Made by a program: the position numbers and the translations under genes. DNA of 64,000 bases, taken from positions 62,001 to 126,000 of the forward strand of contig NZ_QFZK01000006.1 of assembly GCF_003415675.1 (NCBI RefSeq). Direction: 5' to 3'. Shown here one piece after another: positions 34,289 to 43,955 of the stretch (its first letter is position 1; every line of letters starts with the position of its first letter). Source of the stretch: Rhodoferax lacus. Lineage in GTDB: Bacteria > Pseudomonadota > Gammaproteobacteria > Burkholderiales > Burkholderiaceae_C. The notes below the pieces were generated by a model. The model saw only the letters and a program-made list of their open reading frames with translations, did no database searches and was not told the origin of the DNA.

Positions 34289-35313
34289 ATGTGTTCGAGC
34301 GGTTTTTGACGGTGTGGGTGTTTCTGTGCATCGTGGTGGGCATTGCCTTGGGCCAGTTTTTTCCGGCGGTGTTCCAGGCCATTGGCCACATGGAATACGC
34401 GCAGGTCAATCTGCCGGTGGGCCTGCTGATCTGGGTGATGGTGATCCCCATGCTGGTGAAGGTGGACTTTGGCGCGCTGGGCGAGGTGCGCCGCCACGTC
34501 AAGGGCATTGGTGTCACGCTGTTTGTGAACTGGCTGGTCAAGCCGTTCTCGATGGCCTTTCTGGGCTGGCTGTTCATACGCCACTGGTTTGCGCCGCTGC
34601 TGCCGCCCGACCAATTGGACAGCTACATTGCCGGCCTTATCCTGCTGGCCGCAGCCCCCTGCACGGCCATGGTGTTTGTGTGGAGCCGCCTGACCGGTGG
34701 CGACCCGCTGTTCACGCTCTCGCAGGTGGCACTCAACGACAGCATCATGGTGATTGCGTTTGCGCCGCTGGTGGGGCTGCTGCTGGGCATCTCGGCCATC
34801 ACCGTGCCCTGGGACACGCTGCTGACTTCGGTGGTGCTGTACATCGTCATCCCGGTGATCCTGTCGCAACTGCTGCGCCGTGCCTTGCTGTCCAAAGGGC
34901 AGGCCGCGTTTGACGCCACCATGGAGCAGATTGGCCCCTGGTCGATTGCCGCTTTGTTGCTCACGCTGGTGCTTCTGTTCGCATTCCAGGGCGAGGCTAT
35001 CTTGCGCCAGCCGCTGGTGATTGCGCTCTTGGCCGTGCCGATTCTGATCCAGGTGTTTTTCAACTCGGCGCTGGCCTATTGGCTCAACCGCGCGGTTGGC
35101 GAGAAGCACAACGTGGCGTGCCCCTCGGCACTGATTGGCGCCTCCAACTTCTTCGAGCTGGCCGTGGCCGCAGCCATCAGCCTGTTCGGCTTCAACTCGG
35201 GCGCCGCACTGGCCACGGTGGTGGGCGTGCTGATCGAGGTGCCGGTGATGCTGTTGGTGGTCTACATCGTCAACCACAGCAAAGGCTGGTACGAGCGGGG
35301 TGCGGCAGCATGA
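34285..35313 (+). CDS. acr3: ACR3 family arsenite efflux permease
   Basis: 342-residue inner-membrane protein with about ten helices. ACR3 signatures: YAQVNLPVGLLIWVMVIPML, LAAAPCTAMVFVWSRL with the essential cysteine, and LIGASNFFELAVAAAISLFG. It exports As(III) using the proton gradient. It is coupled on both sides by ATGA overlaps with the two arsC genes. Confidence 0.92.
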   Translation: MNVFERFLTVWVFLCIVVGIALGQFFPAVFQAIGHMEYAQVNLPVGLLIWVMVIPMLVKVDFGALGEVRRHVKGIGVTLFVNWLVKPFSMAFLGWLFIRHWFAPLLPPDQLDSYIAGLILLAAAPCTAMVFVWSRLTGGDPLFTLSQVALNDSIMVIAFAPLVGLLLGISAITVPWDTLLTSVVLYIVIPVILSQLLRRALLSKGQAAFDATMEQIGPWSIAALLLTLVLLFAFQGEAILRQPLVIALLAVPILIQVFFNSALAYWLNRAVGEKHNVACPSALIGASNFFELAVAAAISLFGFNSGAALATVVGVLIEVPVMLLVVYIVNHSKGWYERGAAA

Positions 35314-35732
35314 GCAGCATCACGATTTACCACAACCCCGCTTGCGGCACCTCGCGCAACACCCTGGCCCTGATCCGCAACAGCGGTGAAGAGCCTGAGG
35401 TGATTGAGTACCTCAAGACTCCCCCCACCAAGGCCCGCCTGCAAGAGCTGCTGGCCGCCATGGGCATCAGCGCCCGCGCCCTGCTGCGCGAGAAGGGCAC
35501 GCCCTACGCCGAGCTGGGCCTGGCCGATGCAAAGTGGAGCGACGATGCGTTGCTGGACTTCATCGTGCAGCACCCCATCCTGATGAACCGCCCGGTGGTG
35601 GTTACCCCGCTGGGTGCGCGGCTGTGCCGCCCGAGCGAAGCCGTGCTGGAGATACTTCCCAACGCGCAGCTTGCCGCCTTCAACAAGGAAGACGGCGAGG
35701 CCGTGGTGAATGACAAGGGCCAACGTGTCTGA
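35310..35732 (+). CDS. arsC: Arsenate reductase, glutaredoxin type
   Basis: 140 residues. It begins [20 protein letters not shown] with the catalytic cysteine (CGTS), then [14 protein letters not shown] and the arginines of [17 protein letters not shown] that bind arsenate. This is the E. coli-type ArsC of thioredoxin-like fold, using glutathione and glutaredoxin. Having it together with the phosphatase-type ArsC in one operon gives two independent reductant routes. It overlaps acr3 by four bases and arsH by 23. Confidence 0.92.
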   Translation: MSSITIYHNPACGTSRNTLALIRNSGEEPEVIEYLKTPPTKARLQELLAAMGISARALLREKGTPYAELGLADAKWSDDALLDFIVQHPILMNRPVVVTPLGARLCRPSEAVLEILPNAQLAAFNKEDGEAVVNDKGQRV

Positions 35733-36447
35733 GCCCGCACTGCCCAGCAGCAACATCGACGCCGCGTGCTTCCAGGTACCAGAGCCTGCACGGCTGGCGC
35801 CATCTGCACCGTCCACCCACGCACCCCGCATCCTGCTGCTGTACGGCTCGCTGCGCGAGCGCTCCTACAGCAAGCTGCTGACGCTGGAAGCCCAGCGCCT
35901 GCTGCAGATCATGGGCGCAGAAACGCAGGTGTTTGACCCGCAGGACTTGCCCCTGCCCGATGGCGCGCCTGAGAGCCACCCCAAGGTGCAGGAACTGCGC
36001 ACCCTGGCCGCCTGGTCCGAGGGCATGGTGTGGTGCAGCCCCGAGCGCCACGGCGCCATGACCGGCATCCTGAAAAGCCAGATCGACTGGATTCCTTTGT
36101 CGGTCGGTGCCGTGCGCCCCACGCAGGGCAAGACGCTGGCGGTGATGGAGGTGAGCGGCGGTTCGCAGTCCTTCAACGCGGTCAACCAGATGCGCATCCT
36201 GGGGCGTTGGATGCGCATGCTCACCATCCCCAACCAGAGCTCGGTGGCCAAGGCCTTTCTGGAGTTTGACGAGGCCGGGCGCATGAAGCCCTCCGCCTAT
36301 TACGACCGCGTGGTGGACGTGATGGAAGAGCTGGTGAAATTCACGCTGCTCACACGCGATGTGGCGCCGTATCTGGTGGACCGCTACAGCGAGCGCAAAG
36401 AGAGTGCCGAGCAGCTCAGCCAGCGGGTGAACCAGCGCGCTTTGTAA
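35710..36447 (+). CDS. arsH: Arsenical resistance flavoprotein ArsH
   Basis: 245 residues. FMN-binding motif [19 protein letters not shown], then [20 protein letters not shown] and [20 protein letters not shown], all ArsH hallmarks. ArsH is an NADPH-dependent FMN reductase that oxidises trivalent organoarsenicals. The start at 35710 lies inside the end of arsC. It precedes the MFS gene by 14 bases. Confidence 0.92.
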   Translation: MTRANVSEPALPSSNIDAACFQVPEPARLAPSAPSTHAPRILLLYGSLRERSYSKLLTLEAQRLLQIMGAETQVFDPQDLPLPDGAPESHPKVQELRTLAAWSEGMVWCSPERHGAMTGILKSQIDWIPLSVGAVRPTQGKTLAVMEVSGGSQSFNAVNQMRILGRWMRMLTIPNQSSVAKAFLEFDEAGRMKPSAYYDRVVDVMEELVKFTLLTRDVAPYLVDRYSERKESAEQLSQRVNQRAL

Positions 36448-36461
36448 GTCACACTAGGGCC

Positions 36462-37694
36462 ATGCACAGCGCCAACCGGACCCGCACGGTGCTCACCCTG
36501 GGGACAGCGCAAACCCTGGCCTGGGCCTCCAGCTACTACCTGCCTGCCATCCTGGCCGTGCCCATGGCGCGCGAGCTGGGCATCAGCACGGCCACTGTGT
36601 TTGCGGCATTTTCTGTGGGCCTGGTGATCTCTGCATTCGTGGGCCCGCGCGCTGGCCGGGCCATCGATGCCCTGGGGGGCCGCCCGGTGCTGGCGCTGAG
36701 CAACCTGGTGTTTGCCGCGGGCCTGGTCGGTCTGGCTTTTTGCACTGGCCGCTGGGGCCTGTTCGCCGCCTGGATGCTCATGGGCCTGGGCATGGCCGGT
36801 GGTCTGTACGAGGCCGCCTTTGCCACGCTGGTGCGGCTGTACGGGCGCGACTCGCGCAATGTGATCACCGGCATCACCCTGATCGCCGGTTTTGCCAGCA
36901 CCGTGGGCTGGCCACTGAGCTCCGCTCTGGAGGGCTGGCTGGGCTGGCGCGATACCTGCCTGGTGTGGGCCGCGCTGCACCTGCTGCTGGGCCTGCCGCT
37001 GAACCTGTCTTTGCCCAAACTGTTGCCGCACGATGCGCCACAGATGAGCCCGTCCGCTGCGCAGGCATATGCGTTGCAGACCAGCGCGTCCGGCACGCAG
37101 GCGGATACCGTATCCGCCTCCCCGGCTCCTGTGCCGCTGCGCAGCGCGGTGCTGTTGTCGCTGGTATTTGCACTGACCTGGTTCATCAGCACCGCCATGG
37201 CCGCGCACCTGCCCACCTTGCTGACGGCCAGCGGCGTGGGCCTGTCCATGGCCGTGACGGCAGGGGCCTTGATAGGCCCGGCCCAGGTGGCCGGCCGCCT
37301 GCTGGAGTTTGGTGTGCTGCGCCGCGCCCACCCGCTGCTGAGCGCGCGCCTGGCAGCCGTGCTGCATCCGCTGGGCGCGCTGGCGCTGTTGCTGCTGGGG
37401 CCGGTGGCGGCCATGCTGTTTGCAGTGCTGCATGGCGCAGGCAACGGCGTGCTGACGATCGCCAAAGGCACCTTGCCGCTGGCGCTGTTCGGCCCCCAGG
37501 GCTATGGCGAGCGCCAAGGCCTCCTGATGGTGCCCGCCCGGCTGGCGCAGGCCCTGGCGCCCTGGCTGTTTGGCCTGTGCGTGGCGCATCTGGGCGCAGC
37601 GGCCCTGTGGGTGTCGGCGGCGCTGGGCTGCCTGGTGGTGCTGGCCTTGTGGCTGCTGGCGCAAACGCCGCCGCCGTCCGGGCCGGATGCCTGA
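36462..37694 (+). CDS. MFS transporter at the end of the ars operon
   Basis: 410 residues with about twelve helices. The N-terminal half contains WASSYYLPAILAVPMARELG and GPRAGRAIDALGGRPVLALS, the motif-A-like loop. A polar stretch around residues 190-220 separates the two halves. The substrate is unknown; its place 14 bases after arsH suggests export of an arsenical or a related toxic compound, but MFS proteins of this subgroup also occur away from ars genes. Confidence 0.82.
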   Translation: MHSANRTRTVLTLGTAQTLAWASSYYLPAILAVPMARELGISTATVFAAFSVGLVISAFVGPRAGRAIDALGGRPVLALSNLVFAAGLVGLAFCTGRWGLFAAWMLMGLGMAGGLYEAAFATLVRLYGRDSRNVITGITLIAGFASTVGWPLSSALEGWLGWRDTCLVWAALHLLLGLPLNLSLPKLLPHDAPQMSPSAAQAYALQTSASGTQADTVSASPAPVPLRSAVLLSLVFALTWFISTAMAAHLPTLLTASGVGLSMAVTAGALIGPAQVAGRLLEFGVLRRAHPLLSARLAAVLHPLGALALLLLGPVAAMLFAVLHGAGNGVLTIAKGTLPLALFGPQGYGERQGLLMVPARLAQALAPWLFGLCVAHLGAAALWVSAALGCLVVLALWLLAQTPPPSGPDA

Positions 37695-37702
37695 GCCCGG
37701 CC

Positions 37703-38503
37703 TCAGGGTGTCAGCAGCACATCACCCATAAAGCCCACACTGTGGCCGCCGGTGTTGTCGCTGTCGGCGCCCACCAGCACGGCGGTCAGGGGCGGCAGGC
37801 TGCTGCTTTCTTCATCAAACGCCTTCTGAAAATCGGCTGCCACATCGCGGGCTTGCGATTGCCATTGCCCCAATGCTTGTCCTTTTCCTTCGGCCACGAT
37901 CATGCGCACGCGGCCGGTGTAGGCGTTGTGCAGCAACGTCTCGGGCGCCAGCTTGTCATCCCACACATAGCACAGCGTGGCCGAGGGCAGGGCCTCGGCG
38001 CTCACCGCGCGCGCCAGGCGCAGCAGGTTGCGCTCCACCAGGCCCAGCCGCTCCAGCGGCACATCAAACAGCAGGCAGACCTTGAGCGCACTGTCGTCCC
38101 CCTTGCGTGTGCGCAGATCGGCCAGAGGCAGTGCCGCATCCAGCCGCCAGCGCCAGCTCAACATCGGCCGGGCCGACACGGCGTTGGGCGCCAGGGCATG
38201 CACCAGATTGCCGTAGGCATTGGTTGCCTCCAGTTTGAGCACCGTGCTGCCTTCCATGCTGGTAAGTGTGAATGTGGTCAATGCAATCTTGCCGCCGGGA
38301 ATGCCGACCACGCGCCAAGGTGCGGGGGGCTGTTGGCCTGGGGCGGAGGAGAAAGGGGATAGCAGGGGAGTGCCCTGTGCGAATGCTGTGAACGGTGAGG
38401 CCAAGGCCAGCAACAGCAGGCAGGTGCGGGCAAAGGGCCTTGCTAACAGGCCCACAGATTCCCTGACGCTCGCGGGCAGCTTGTTTGGGTGGGTGTTGTG
38501 CAC
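37703..38503 (-). CDS. Exported DUF3047 protein
   Basis: 266 residues from a GTG start, with a signal peptide ending near SPFTAFAQG. The rest matches DUF3047: LKLEATNAYGNLVHAL, LSWRWRLDAALP, VCLLFDVPLERL, ATLCYVWDDKLAPETLLHN and ADSDNTGGHSVGFMGDV. The domain probably adopts a beta-sandwich, and its function is unknown. It is convergent with the MFS gene. Confidence 0.75.
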   Translation of the reverse strand: MHNTHPNKLPASVRESVGLLARPFARTCLLLLALASPFTAFAQGTPLLSPFSSAPGQQPPAPWRVVGIPGGKIALTTFTLTSMEGSTVLKLEATNAYGNLVHALAPNAVSARPMLSWRWRLDAALPLADLRTRKGDDSALKVCLLFDVPLERLGLVERNLLRLARAVSAEALPSATLCYVWDDKLAPETLLHNAYTGRVRMIVAEGKGQALGQWQSQARDVAADFQKAFDEESSSLPPLTAVLVGADSDNTGGHSVGFMGDVLLTP

Positions 38504-38533
38504 CGTGAACGCGGTATAGGCATGGGCAGTACC

Positions 38534-39646
38534 TTACTCGATTGCATCGGACTTGCTTGCCTTAAGCCTGCTATCCGGAAAATACGGCGTAGGTTTGGGC
38601 ATGGGCCAGCCGCGCTTGGAAGTCCAGTCCGCCATGTCGGCAATCACACCGGGTGCCTCGCCGTCTGGACACTCATGCAGGCAAAGCCAGTAGTCGCCAT
38701 GCTTGCCGATGATGGGGCGTGGTGCATCGTCAAATCCCATCCAGCCGATGAACCGGCCAATGTGGGTCTTCTTGCCTGCCTTGTCGTGGTAGGTGGTCAC
38801 GTCAATATAGGGTTGCACAAATCCACGGACATTGGGTTTGTAAATGCTTGCTTCATCCAGGCCGGGGCATAGCAGCTTGCCCTTGTAAAGCCCTGGCTCA
38901 AAGCCGCCTTGGCACTGGCCTTGGGCATCCGGCACCTGGCCGCCCAAACCAGCCACGCTGACAGGGCGCTTCATTTGATAAGCCCACTCCCGGCAGCCAA
39001 AGGTGCCGCGGTCATTGATGATGTCTTTGACGTTGAACTTCATTTCTGGATGGAAGTAACGGTCGCTGCTGTTGACGGAGTAGCGGCCATCGTCGTCGTA
39101 ACTGCACAGCGCAGGAGTAATGTCATCACCTCTCGCACCGGGCAAGTGAACATACCATTCACCTAGCTTGTAGATGGGGTTTCCAGTAGTTGCGTCGCCC
39201 TCCACCATTAGGCCGTCCAGCCGCACATCGGAGTTGGGAGTTTGCCTAACCTGTAAAGGCTTAGGTGTGTGGTGGGTGGTCACCACCTTGTTGGATTTGT
39301 CGAAAACTATTACTTGGTAGCCGAAGTCGTCATAGTTGTTGTAAATGTCCTCATACACTCGACCTGCCGGATGCTGTATATCTCTAAAGGGGTGCGTGGC
39401 TCCAAAGAACTCTTCGAAGCTCCATAAGATGGTGCTTCCTTTTTTGCGACGGTTTTCATTGCGCTCTGGTGCGTATTCTTCTAGCCGAGAATAGTCCAGC
39501 GCCACAGATATCACGTAGCGGGCAGGCCATGGTCTGTCTACCCAGTCATACCAGCTAGCAGCCTGAACGCAGGCGCCACAGGCGATAGTCAACAACGAGA
39601 AGAGGCTGACCCGAAACACTGCTCTATAGGTTGTGTTGATAGACAT
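38534..39646 (-). CDS. Exported unknown protein, possible T6SS immunity partner
   Basis: 370 residues from the ATG at 39646, with a signal-peptide-like N-terminus (VFRVSLFSLLTIACGACVQA). No recognised domain; it is rich in aromatic residues, with scattered cysteines (LCSYDDDG, TFGCREWAY, LCLHECPDG) that could form disulfides. It lies 16 bases after the M15-type effector gene on the same strand. Periplasmic location fits an immunity protein against a peptidoglycan-cutting effector, but a second effector or accessory protein is equally possible. Confidence 0.5.
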   Translation of the reverse strand: MSINTTYRAVFRVSLFSLLTIACGACVQAASWYDWVDRPWPARYVISVALDYSRLEEYAPERNENRRKKGSTILWSFEEFFGATHPFRDIQHPAGRVYEDIYNNYDDFGYQVIVFDKSNKVVTTHHTPKPLQVRQTPNSDVRLDGLMVEGDATTGNPIYKLGEWYVHLPGARGDDITPALCSYDDDGRYSVNSSDRYFHPEMKFNVKDIINDRGTFGCREWAYQMKRPVSVAGLGGQVPDAQGQCQGGFEPGLYKGKLLCPGLDEASIYKPNVRGFVQPYIDVTTYHDKAGKKTHIGRFIGWMGFDDAPRPIIGKHGDYWLCLHECPDGEAPGVIADMADWTSKRGWPMPKPTPYFPDSRLKASKSDAIE

Positions 39647-39662
39647 GGGAATAGTGTTCTGG

Positions 39663-41003
39663 TCAGGGGATGAGATAGGAGTCCACTGCAGTGACGTGCA
39701 GATGGTTTTTGTGGGTGGCTTCATTGCCCAAGCGGTAGCGGTTGACTTCCGGCTCCAGCTTGTCACGGGTATTGGCATCCATTACCAGGGGCTCAAACAC
39801 CTGGCGGATGAGGGGATTCTTCAACAGGGTCTGCTCCAGAGTGTCTGCAAAAGTCCCTTTGTGATTTTTTGCGTATTCCGCTTTTGACAGGTCTCGCTGA
39901 AGGAGTGCTTTTGTTAGTCTTTTCTTCGCTTCATCCTCTCGCTGCTGGGCAAGCGCTTTGCCCTCTTCTTTGGCCGCCTTCGCTGCTTTCTGTGCCGCAG
40001 CCATCTCCACATGGGCCTTATCCAGTTCAGCCTCGGATTCAGTCCAATCCCGATGAGCGACTTTCTCCTCCGGGCTGGACCATAAATTCGCGTTGTCCTT
40101 GTCAAACACCAAGGTAGTTCCCGAAACCGACTTGGCACTTTTGATATCAAGCCCCAGACCTATGCGGTGCGGCGATTTTCCTGTCATGGGACGCCAGCCC
40201 GAGGTGATCTCCAACGAACCAACATTGGCATCCCGCGCTGCCTGCAAGAGCGCTACCCACGAACGTGGATGCACGCGCGGCAAGGCTGCGCCACTGAAGC
40301 CACCCAGTGACAGGTAGCGCAGGATGTTCTGCACGCAATTGCTGTCAACGCCTGCCTGGAAGCTGAGCTTGCAACTGTGCTTGCCTGCAAAGGCCACGGT
40401 ATAGCCGCTGGTCTTTGAAACATCGCCGCCATAGATGGCGCGCAATGCAGCCAATATGCCCGCATCGACCTCGCCCGCATCGGCGGCCAGAGCCAGGGAC
40501 TCGGCTACGGTGTATTTGTGACTGAATTTCAACCACGTGTTACCCGTCAAAAAGTTGCCTCGGTAGATATCCAATTTGTCGGCCCGGCCAGCTTCGGTCA
40601 TATCGCGCTGGATGTCAGTTTCCTTGCTGGAGACTTCGGCCTCATGGTCATGTTGTCCGGTCACACTGTGAATGACGATGCGCACATCGTTGTGTCCGAC
40701 CGTTATGGGGAAAAGCATTTCCTGGCGAAACTGGGGTGATGCGTCACTTCCCAAATAGAGCCCCACTTTCTGCCCGCTGCGCGCCATGATGCGAACGGTG
40801 GCAACTGCGCCGCCTGTGGTCAACGCGACACGGTTGGCCGGTTGCGTTTCTCCATTCCAATAGATTGCATACGGCAGCCTCAGGTTGGTATCCAGGTGGA
40901 TTTCGTATTCAACGGGTATCAAGCCTGCTGCGTGGGTCTTTACGCAGGATGCCTGGGCTTCATTCAGGATGCCAGTGGCATCGCATTTTGGTGTCGTGGC
41001 CAT
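39663..41003 (-). CDS. Putative T6SS effector, M15-type peptidoglycan peptidase
   Basis: 446 residues. There is no signal peptide, as expected for cargo of the type VI system. The C-terminal half has SGWRPMTGKSPHRIGLGLDI, containing the S-x-H-x-x-G-x-x-x-D zinc motif of M15 D,D-peptidases (H279, D286), and THKNHLHVT (H434, H436) supplies the last ligand. An Ala/Lys/Glu-rich coiled-coil insert lies at about 318-375. Residues 1-130 form an unknown N-terminal domain, perhaps for loading on VgrG. It begins 18 bases after vgrG. Confidence 0.65.
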   Translation of the reverse strand: MATTPKCDATGILNEAQASCVKTHAAGLIPVEYEIHLDTNLRLPYAIYWNGETQPANRVALTTGGAVATVRIMARSGQKVGLYLGSDASPQFRQEMLFPITVGHNDVRIVIHSVTGQHDHEAEVSSKETDIQRDMTEAGRADKLDIYRGNFLTGNTWLKFSHKYTVAESLALAADAGEVDAGILAALRAIYGGDVSKTSGYTVAFAGKHSCKLSFQAGVDSNCVQNILRYLSLGGFSGAALPRVHPRSWVALLQAARDANVGSLEITSGWRPMTGKSPHRIGLGLDIKSAKSVSGTTLVFDKDNANLWSSPEEKVAHRDWTESEAELDKAHVEMAAAQKAAKAAKEEGKALAQQREDEAKKRLTKALLQRDLSKAEYAKNHKGTFADTLEQTLLKNPLIRQVFEPLVMDANTRDKLEPEVNRYRLGNEATHKNHLHVTAVDSYLIP

Positions 41004-41021
41004 GGTTTTTCTTTCGTTGCT

Positions 41022-43955
41022 TTAGCAGCCGTCACTGTCGGATGGCGCAGTGGCTTCAAGGGGGCCACCTTCCTGCAGGCCGCCCAGGACGAGTTCGAGT
41101 GACTCTGCCTGTGAGCCGAAGATGCGCGGGGTTCTTCCTTCCTGGTCCGTTACGCCCTGAATGGTTTCACCACTGGACGTCTTGATGGTGAAAGGAATCG
41201 CCTGTGCAGGCTTGCCCGTTGTGGGCTTGAGCACCTGAAACTGTTCGTCAAAGGGCAGCGCAGAGGGGAAGGGCGGCATCACCACCGGCAGGCTCTTGGG
41301 CCCATCCATCGCCTTGGTTGCCGCATTCACATCCCACACCCCCGCCGTGCCATGCACGATGCTGCCGCTCTTGAAGGTGCTAAAAGAACCGCCGCCGTTG
41401 ATGGTCAGTTCTTCCTTGGCGGTGAAGGTGATGGTCTGGGCGGTTTCGGTGATGCTGACCTTGGAGAGGAAGTGCATGCTCTTCTCCAGCGCCTGCACCT
41501 CGATGTCGGCCGCGGCCGACACCAGCTTGATGCCGCTCTTGTAGGCGAACAGGCGCACGGCTTCTTTGGCGCTGGCCAGCAGGCTGCGCTGTGCGCTGAT
41601 GCTGGTGTGGGCGCCGCTGGTGATGGCGTGGTGGCACCCGCTGTGCTGGTGGGTGCTGCCGGGGGTGGTGCTGGCAATGCCGGCCGGGCTGGAGAAGACC
41701 AGGTGCGGCTCTGACAGTTCCGGGAACTTGCCTGCACCGCCTTTGCCCTGTATGGCATCGTTCTGCGCTTGCAGGTCCTGGGCCACATCGCCCTGGTCCG
41801 CAGTGTCCTGTGCCAGATGCTGCGCAGCCAGATCGCCCAGGGATGCATGCTGGTCCTGCGCCTGCTGCAAGCGCGCCGTTGTCTCACCCATGTCCTTGGC
41901 GTGGGCCTGTGCTGCTGTGCGGCCTTCGGTGGTGATGAGCAGGCCGTCCTTGGCACGCAGCACGCCGTGGCCGTCGGTGCGCAGCTCGAAGCCTTCACCA
42001 CGGTAGTCTTTGCGGCCGGCGTTGTCTTCGATACGGGTGATGTGGCCCAGGCTCAAGGAGCTATGCTGGTGGTCGCTCTTGAGCTGGGCCTGGATCTTCT
42101 GGTCGGTGTCATCCAGCACCACATGGTTGCTGCGCCCGGCTGCGCTGTTGCCGCCCCCAGGTGTGAGCTCGCGGCTTCGAAAGCCCGAGAGCGCCTGCTG
42201 CTCGGGCAGGCTCCAGGGCGGCATGTTCACCGCATTGAACAGGCGGCCTTTCACAAACGGCAGCTCCGGGTCGCCGCCCAAAAAATCCACCAGCACTTCT
42301 TCGCCAATGCGTGGCACATGCATGGCGCCCAGCTGGTTGCCAGCCCAGGCACTGGAGACGCGCACCCAGCAGGAGCTGTTCTGGTTCTTCTGGCCGTAGC
42401 GGTCCCAGGGGAACTGCAGCTTGATGCGCCCGAGTGCGTCGGTGTAGATGTTGGATTCGGCGGTGTCCGCGGATGGTCCGACCACCAGCGCGGTTTCCGG
42501 CCCGCCGGTCTTGGGTTTGCGTTGGTTCAAGACAGGCCGCAGTACTTCGGTGGTGGGCTGCACCTCAAACTCCACCAACACGCGCCACTGACCGGACAGG
42601 CGCTGCACGTCCGACAGCGCAGTGCCCAACCCAGCGCCAAACTCCACCCCAAAGCCAAGGGCGGCGTCGTACCCCGGGGTGGGGGGCGATTTGTGCGCGT
42701 TTGGCACCATGAGCCCCCCGCCCCGGGGTGCGGCGCCGCCCGTGTAGCCGGAGGAGACGGTGTCCAAAGCCAACCGCTGCGTATCCTCCGACACGTTCTC
42801 AATCACCAGGCGCGTATCCAGCACCATGTATTCGCTATTGGCCTTCTCCTGCGGATGCCCGCTCAAAGAAAACGTGCAGCCCGGCACGATGCCCCGCACA
42901 TGGCCCACACCCTTGGCGCGCAGGCCAGGTTGCCGCAGCGCCTGCATACGCAAGCGCGCCAGATGCTTGCCCTGTCCTTCGGTCTGGTTGGCTGCCTTGT
43001 CGGCACCCCGGTTGGGCTGGCTGTAGTCGCTGCCGCCCACACAGGTCTTGTCCCCACGCCACAGATACACCTCCTCGTCCGCATGCCCCGTGTTGCGCGG
43101 CGCAGACGCCTCGGCAGCCAAGGTGGCCCGTGGACGGGTGTAGTCGTACTCGCGTGACGCATAGCTGCCGCTGGTCAGGCTGTCCACCGGGCTGAAGCCG
43201 TGGATGTACTCGCGGTCAATCTTGTGGCCCAACGGGTAGAAGGGGATGGAGTGGTAGGCGCTGACGCCCTTCTTTTTGTTTTGCGTGACCTGGAAAGCAC
43301 CGTTGTGGTCGCTCCAGACCAGGCGGTGCACGCCAGCGCTGTGTTCGAAGTGGTAGTTGATGCCCCACTCCTGCATCAGCCGTGTGATGAATTCAAAGTC
43401 GCTCTCGTTGTATTGCACCGTGTAGTCGCGCTGCGGGTAGGTCTCGATCAGGCGCTTGGTGGTGGCAAACGGGTAGTTGGCCAGCACGGCCGCTATCACT
43501 TCAATGGGCGTCTGGTCCTGGAACACCTTGCAGTTGGTGGTGAGTGTGGCCAGGTGCAGCCAGGGCCGCAGCGTCAGCTCATAGAGCGCGTGGCGACTGT
43601 CAACGCCTACGAAGCGGGCTTCTGTGATCATCCCGGAGATCTCGCGCACACCGGCGCCCTGGTTGGCAGCGCCCGCACCACCGGGCAGGCCGGGCACAAA
43701 CTGGCCCTGGCCTTCCAGCTCTACAAAGCAGCTCAGCTCCAAGCCCACAAAGGCCGTCAGGTCGAAGTTGGAGCCGCTGGCGGCCATGAAGTTCAGGGCA
43801 TCTGGCGTTTGCAGGGTCAGCCGGTATTCAAACAGGCTGTTGATACCTTCAGCGCCTTCGAGCTTCAGGGGCACCAGTGCGGGCTGGCCCGCCACGATGG
43901 GGATGGCAGGGCTCTTGACGGTCAGCACACGCGGGGCATGGAACAGGGCAGACAT
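41022..43955 (-). CDS. vgrG: Type VI secretion tip protein VgrG
   Basis: 977 residues. The N-terminal gp27-like part contains GINSLFEYRLTLQTPD and YNESDFEFITRLMQEWGINY. The gp5/OB part reads GRIKLQFPWDRYG, then SSAWAGNQLGAMHVPRIGEE and LVDFLGGDPELP. A DUF2345 beta-helix follows, then a C-terminal extension of about 90 residues (KPTTGKPAQAIPFTIKTSSG ...) resembling a transthyretin-like domain that docks effectors. No core T6SS genes are within the window, so this is an orphan tip-effector cassette served by an apparatus elsewhere. Confidence 0.92.
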   Translation of the reverse strand: MSALFHAPRVLTVKSPAIPIVAGQPALVPLKLEGAEGINSLFEYRLTLQTPDALNFMAASGSNFDLTAFVGLELSCFVELEGQGQFVPGLPGGAGAANQGAGVREISGMITEARFVGVDSRHALYELTLRPWLHLATLTTNCKVFQDQTPIEVIAAVLANYPFATTKRLIETYPQRDYTVQYNESDFEFITRLMQEWGINYHFEHSAGVHRLVWSDHNGAFQVTQNKKKGVSAYHSIPFYPLGHKIDREYIHGFSPVDSLTSGSYASREYDYTRPRATLAAEASAPRNTGHADEEVYLWRGDKTCVGGSDYSQPNRGADKAANQTEGQGKHLARLRMQALRQPGLRAKGVGHVRGIVPGCTFSLSGHPQEKANSEYMVLDTRLVIENVSEDTQRLALDTVSSGYTGGAAPRGGGLMVPNAHKSPPTPGYDAALGFGVEFGAGLGTALSDVQRLSGQWRVLVEFEVQPTTEVLRPVLNQRKPKTGGPETALVVGPSADTAESNIYTDALGRIKLQFPWDRYGQKNQNSSCWVRVSSAWAGNQLGAMHVPRIGEEVLVDFLGGDPELPFVKGRLFNAVNMPPWSLPEQQALSGFRSRELTPGGGNSAAGRSNHVVLDDTDQKIQAQLKSDHQHSSLSLGHITRIEDNAGRKDYRGEGFELRTDGHGVLRAKDGLLITTEGRTAAQAHAKDMGETTARLQQAQDQHASLGDLAAQHLAQDTADQGDVAQDLQAQNDAIQGKGGAGKFPELSEPHLVFSSPAGIASTTPGSTHQHSGCHHAITSGAHTSISAQRSLLASAKEAVRLFAYKSGIKLVSAAADIEVQALEKSMHFLSKVSITETAQTITFTAKEELTINGGGSFSTFKSGSIVHGTAGVWDVNAATKAMDGPKSLPVVMPPFPSALPFDEQFQVLKPTTGKPAQAIPFTIKTSSGETIQGVTDQEGRTPRIFGSQAESLELVLGGLQEGGPLEATAPSDSDGC

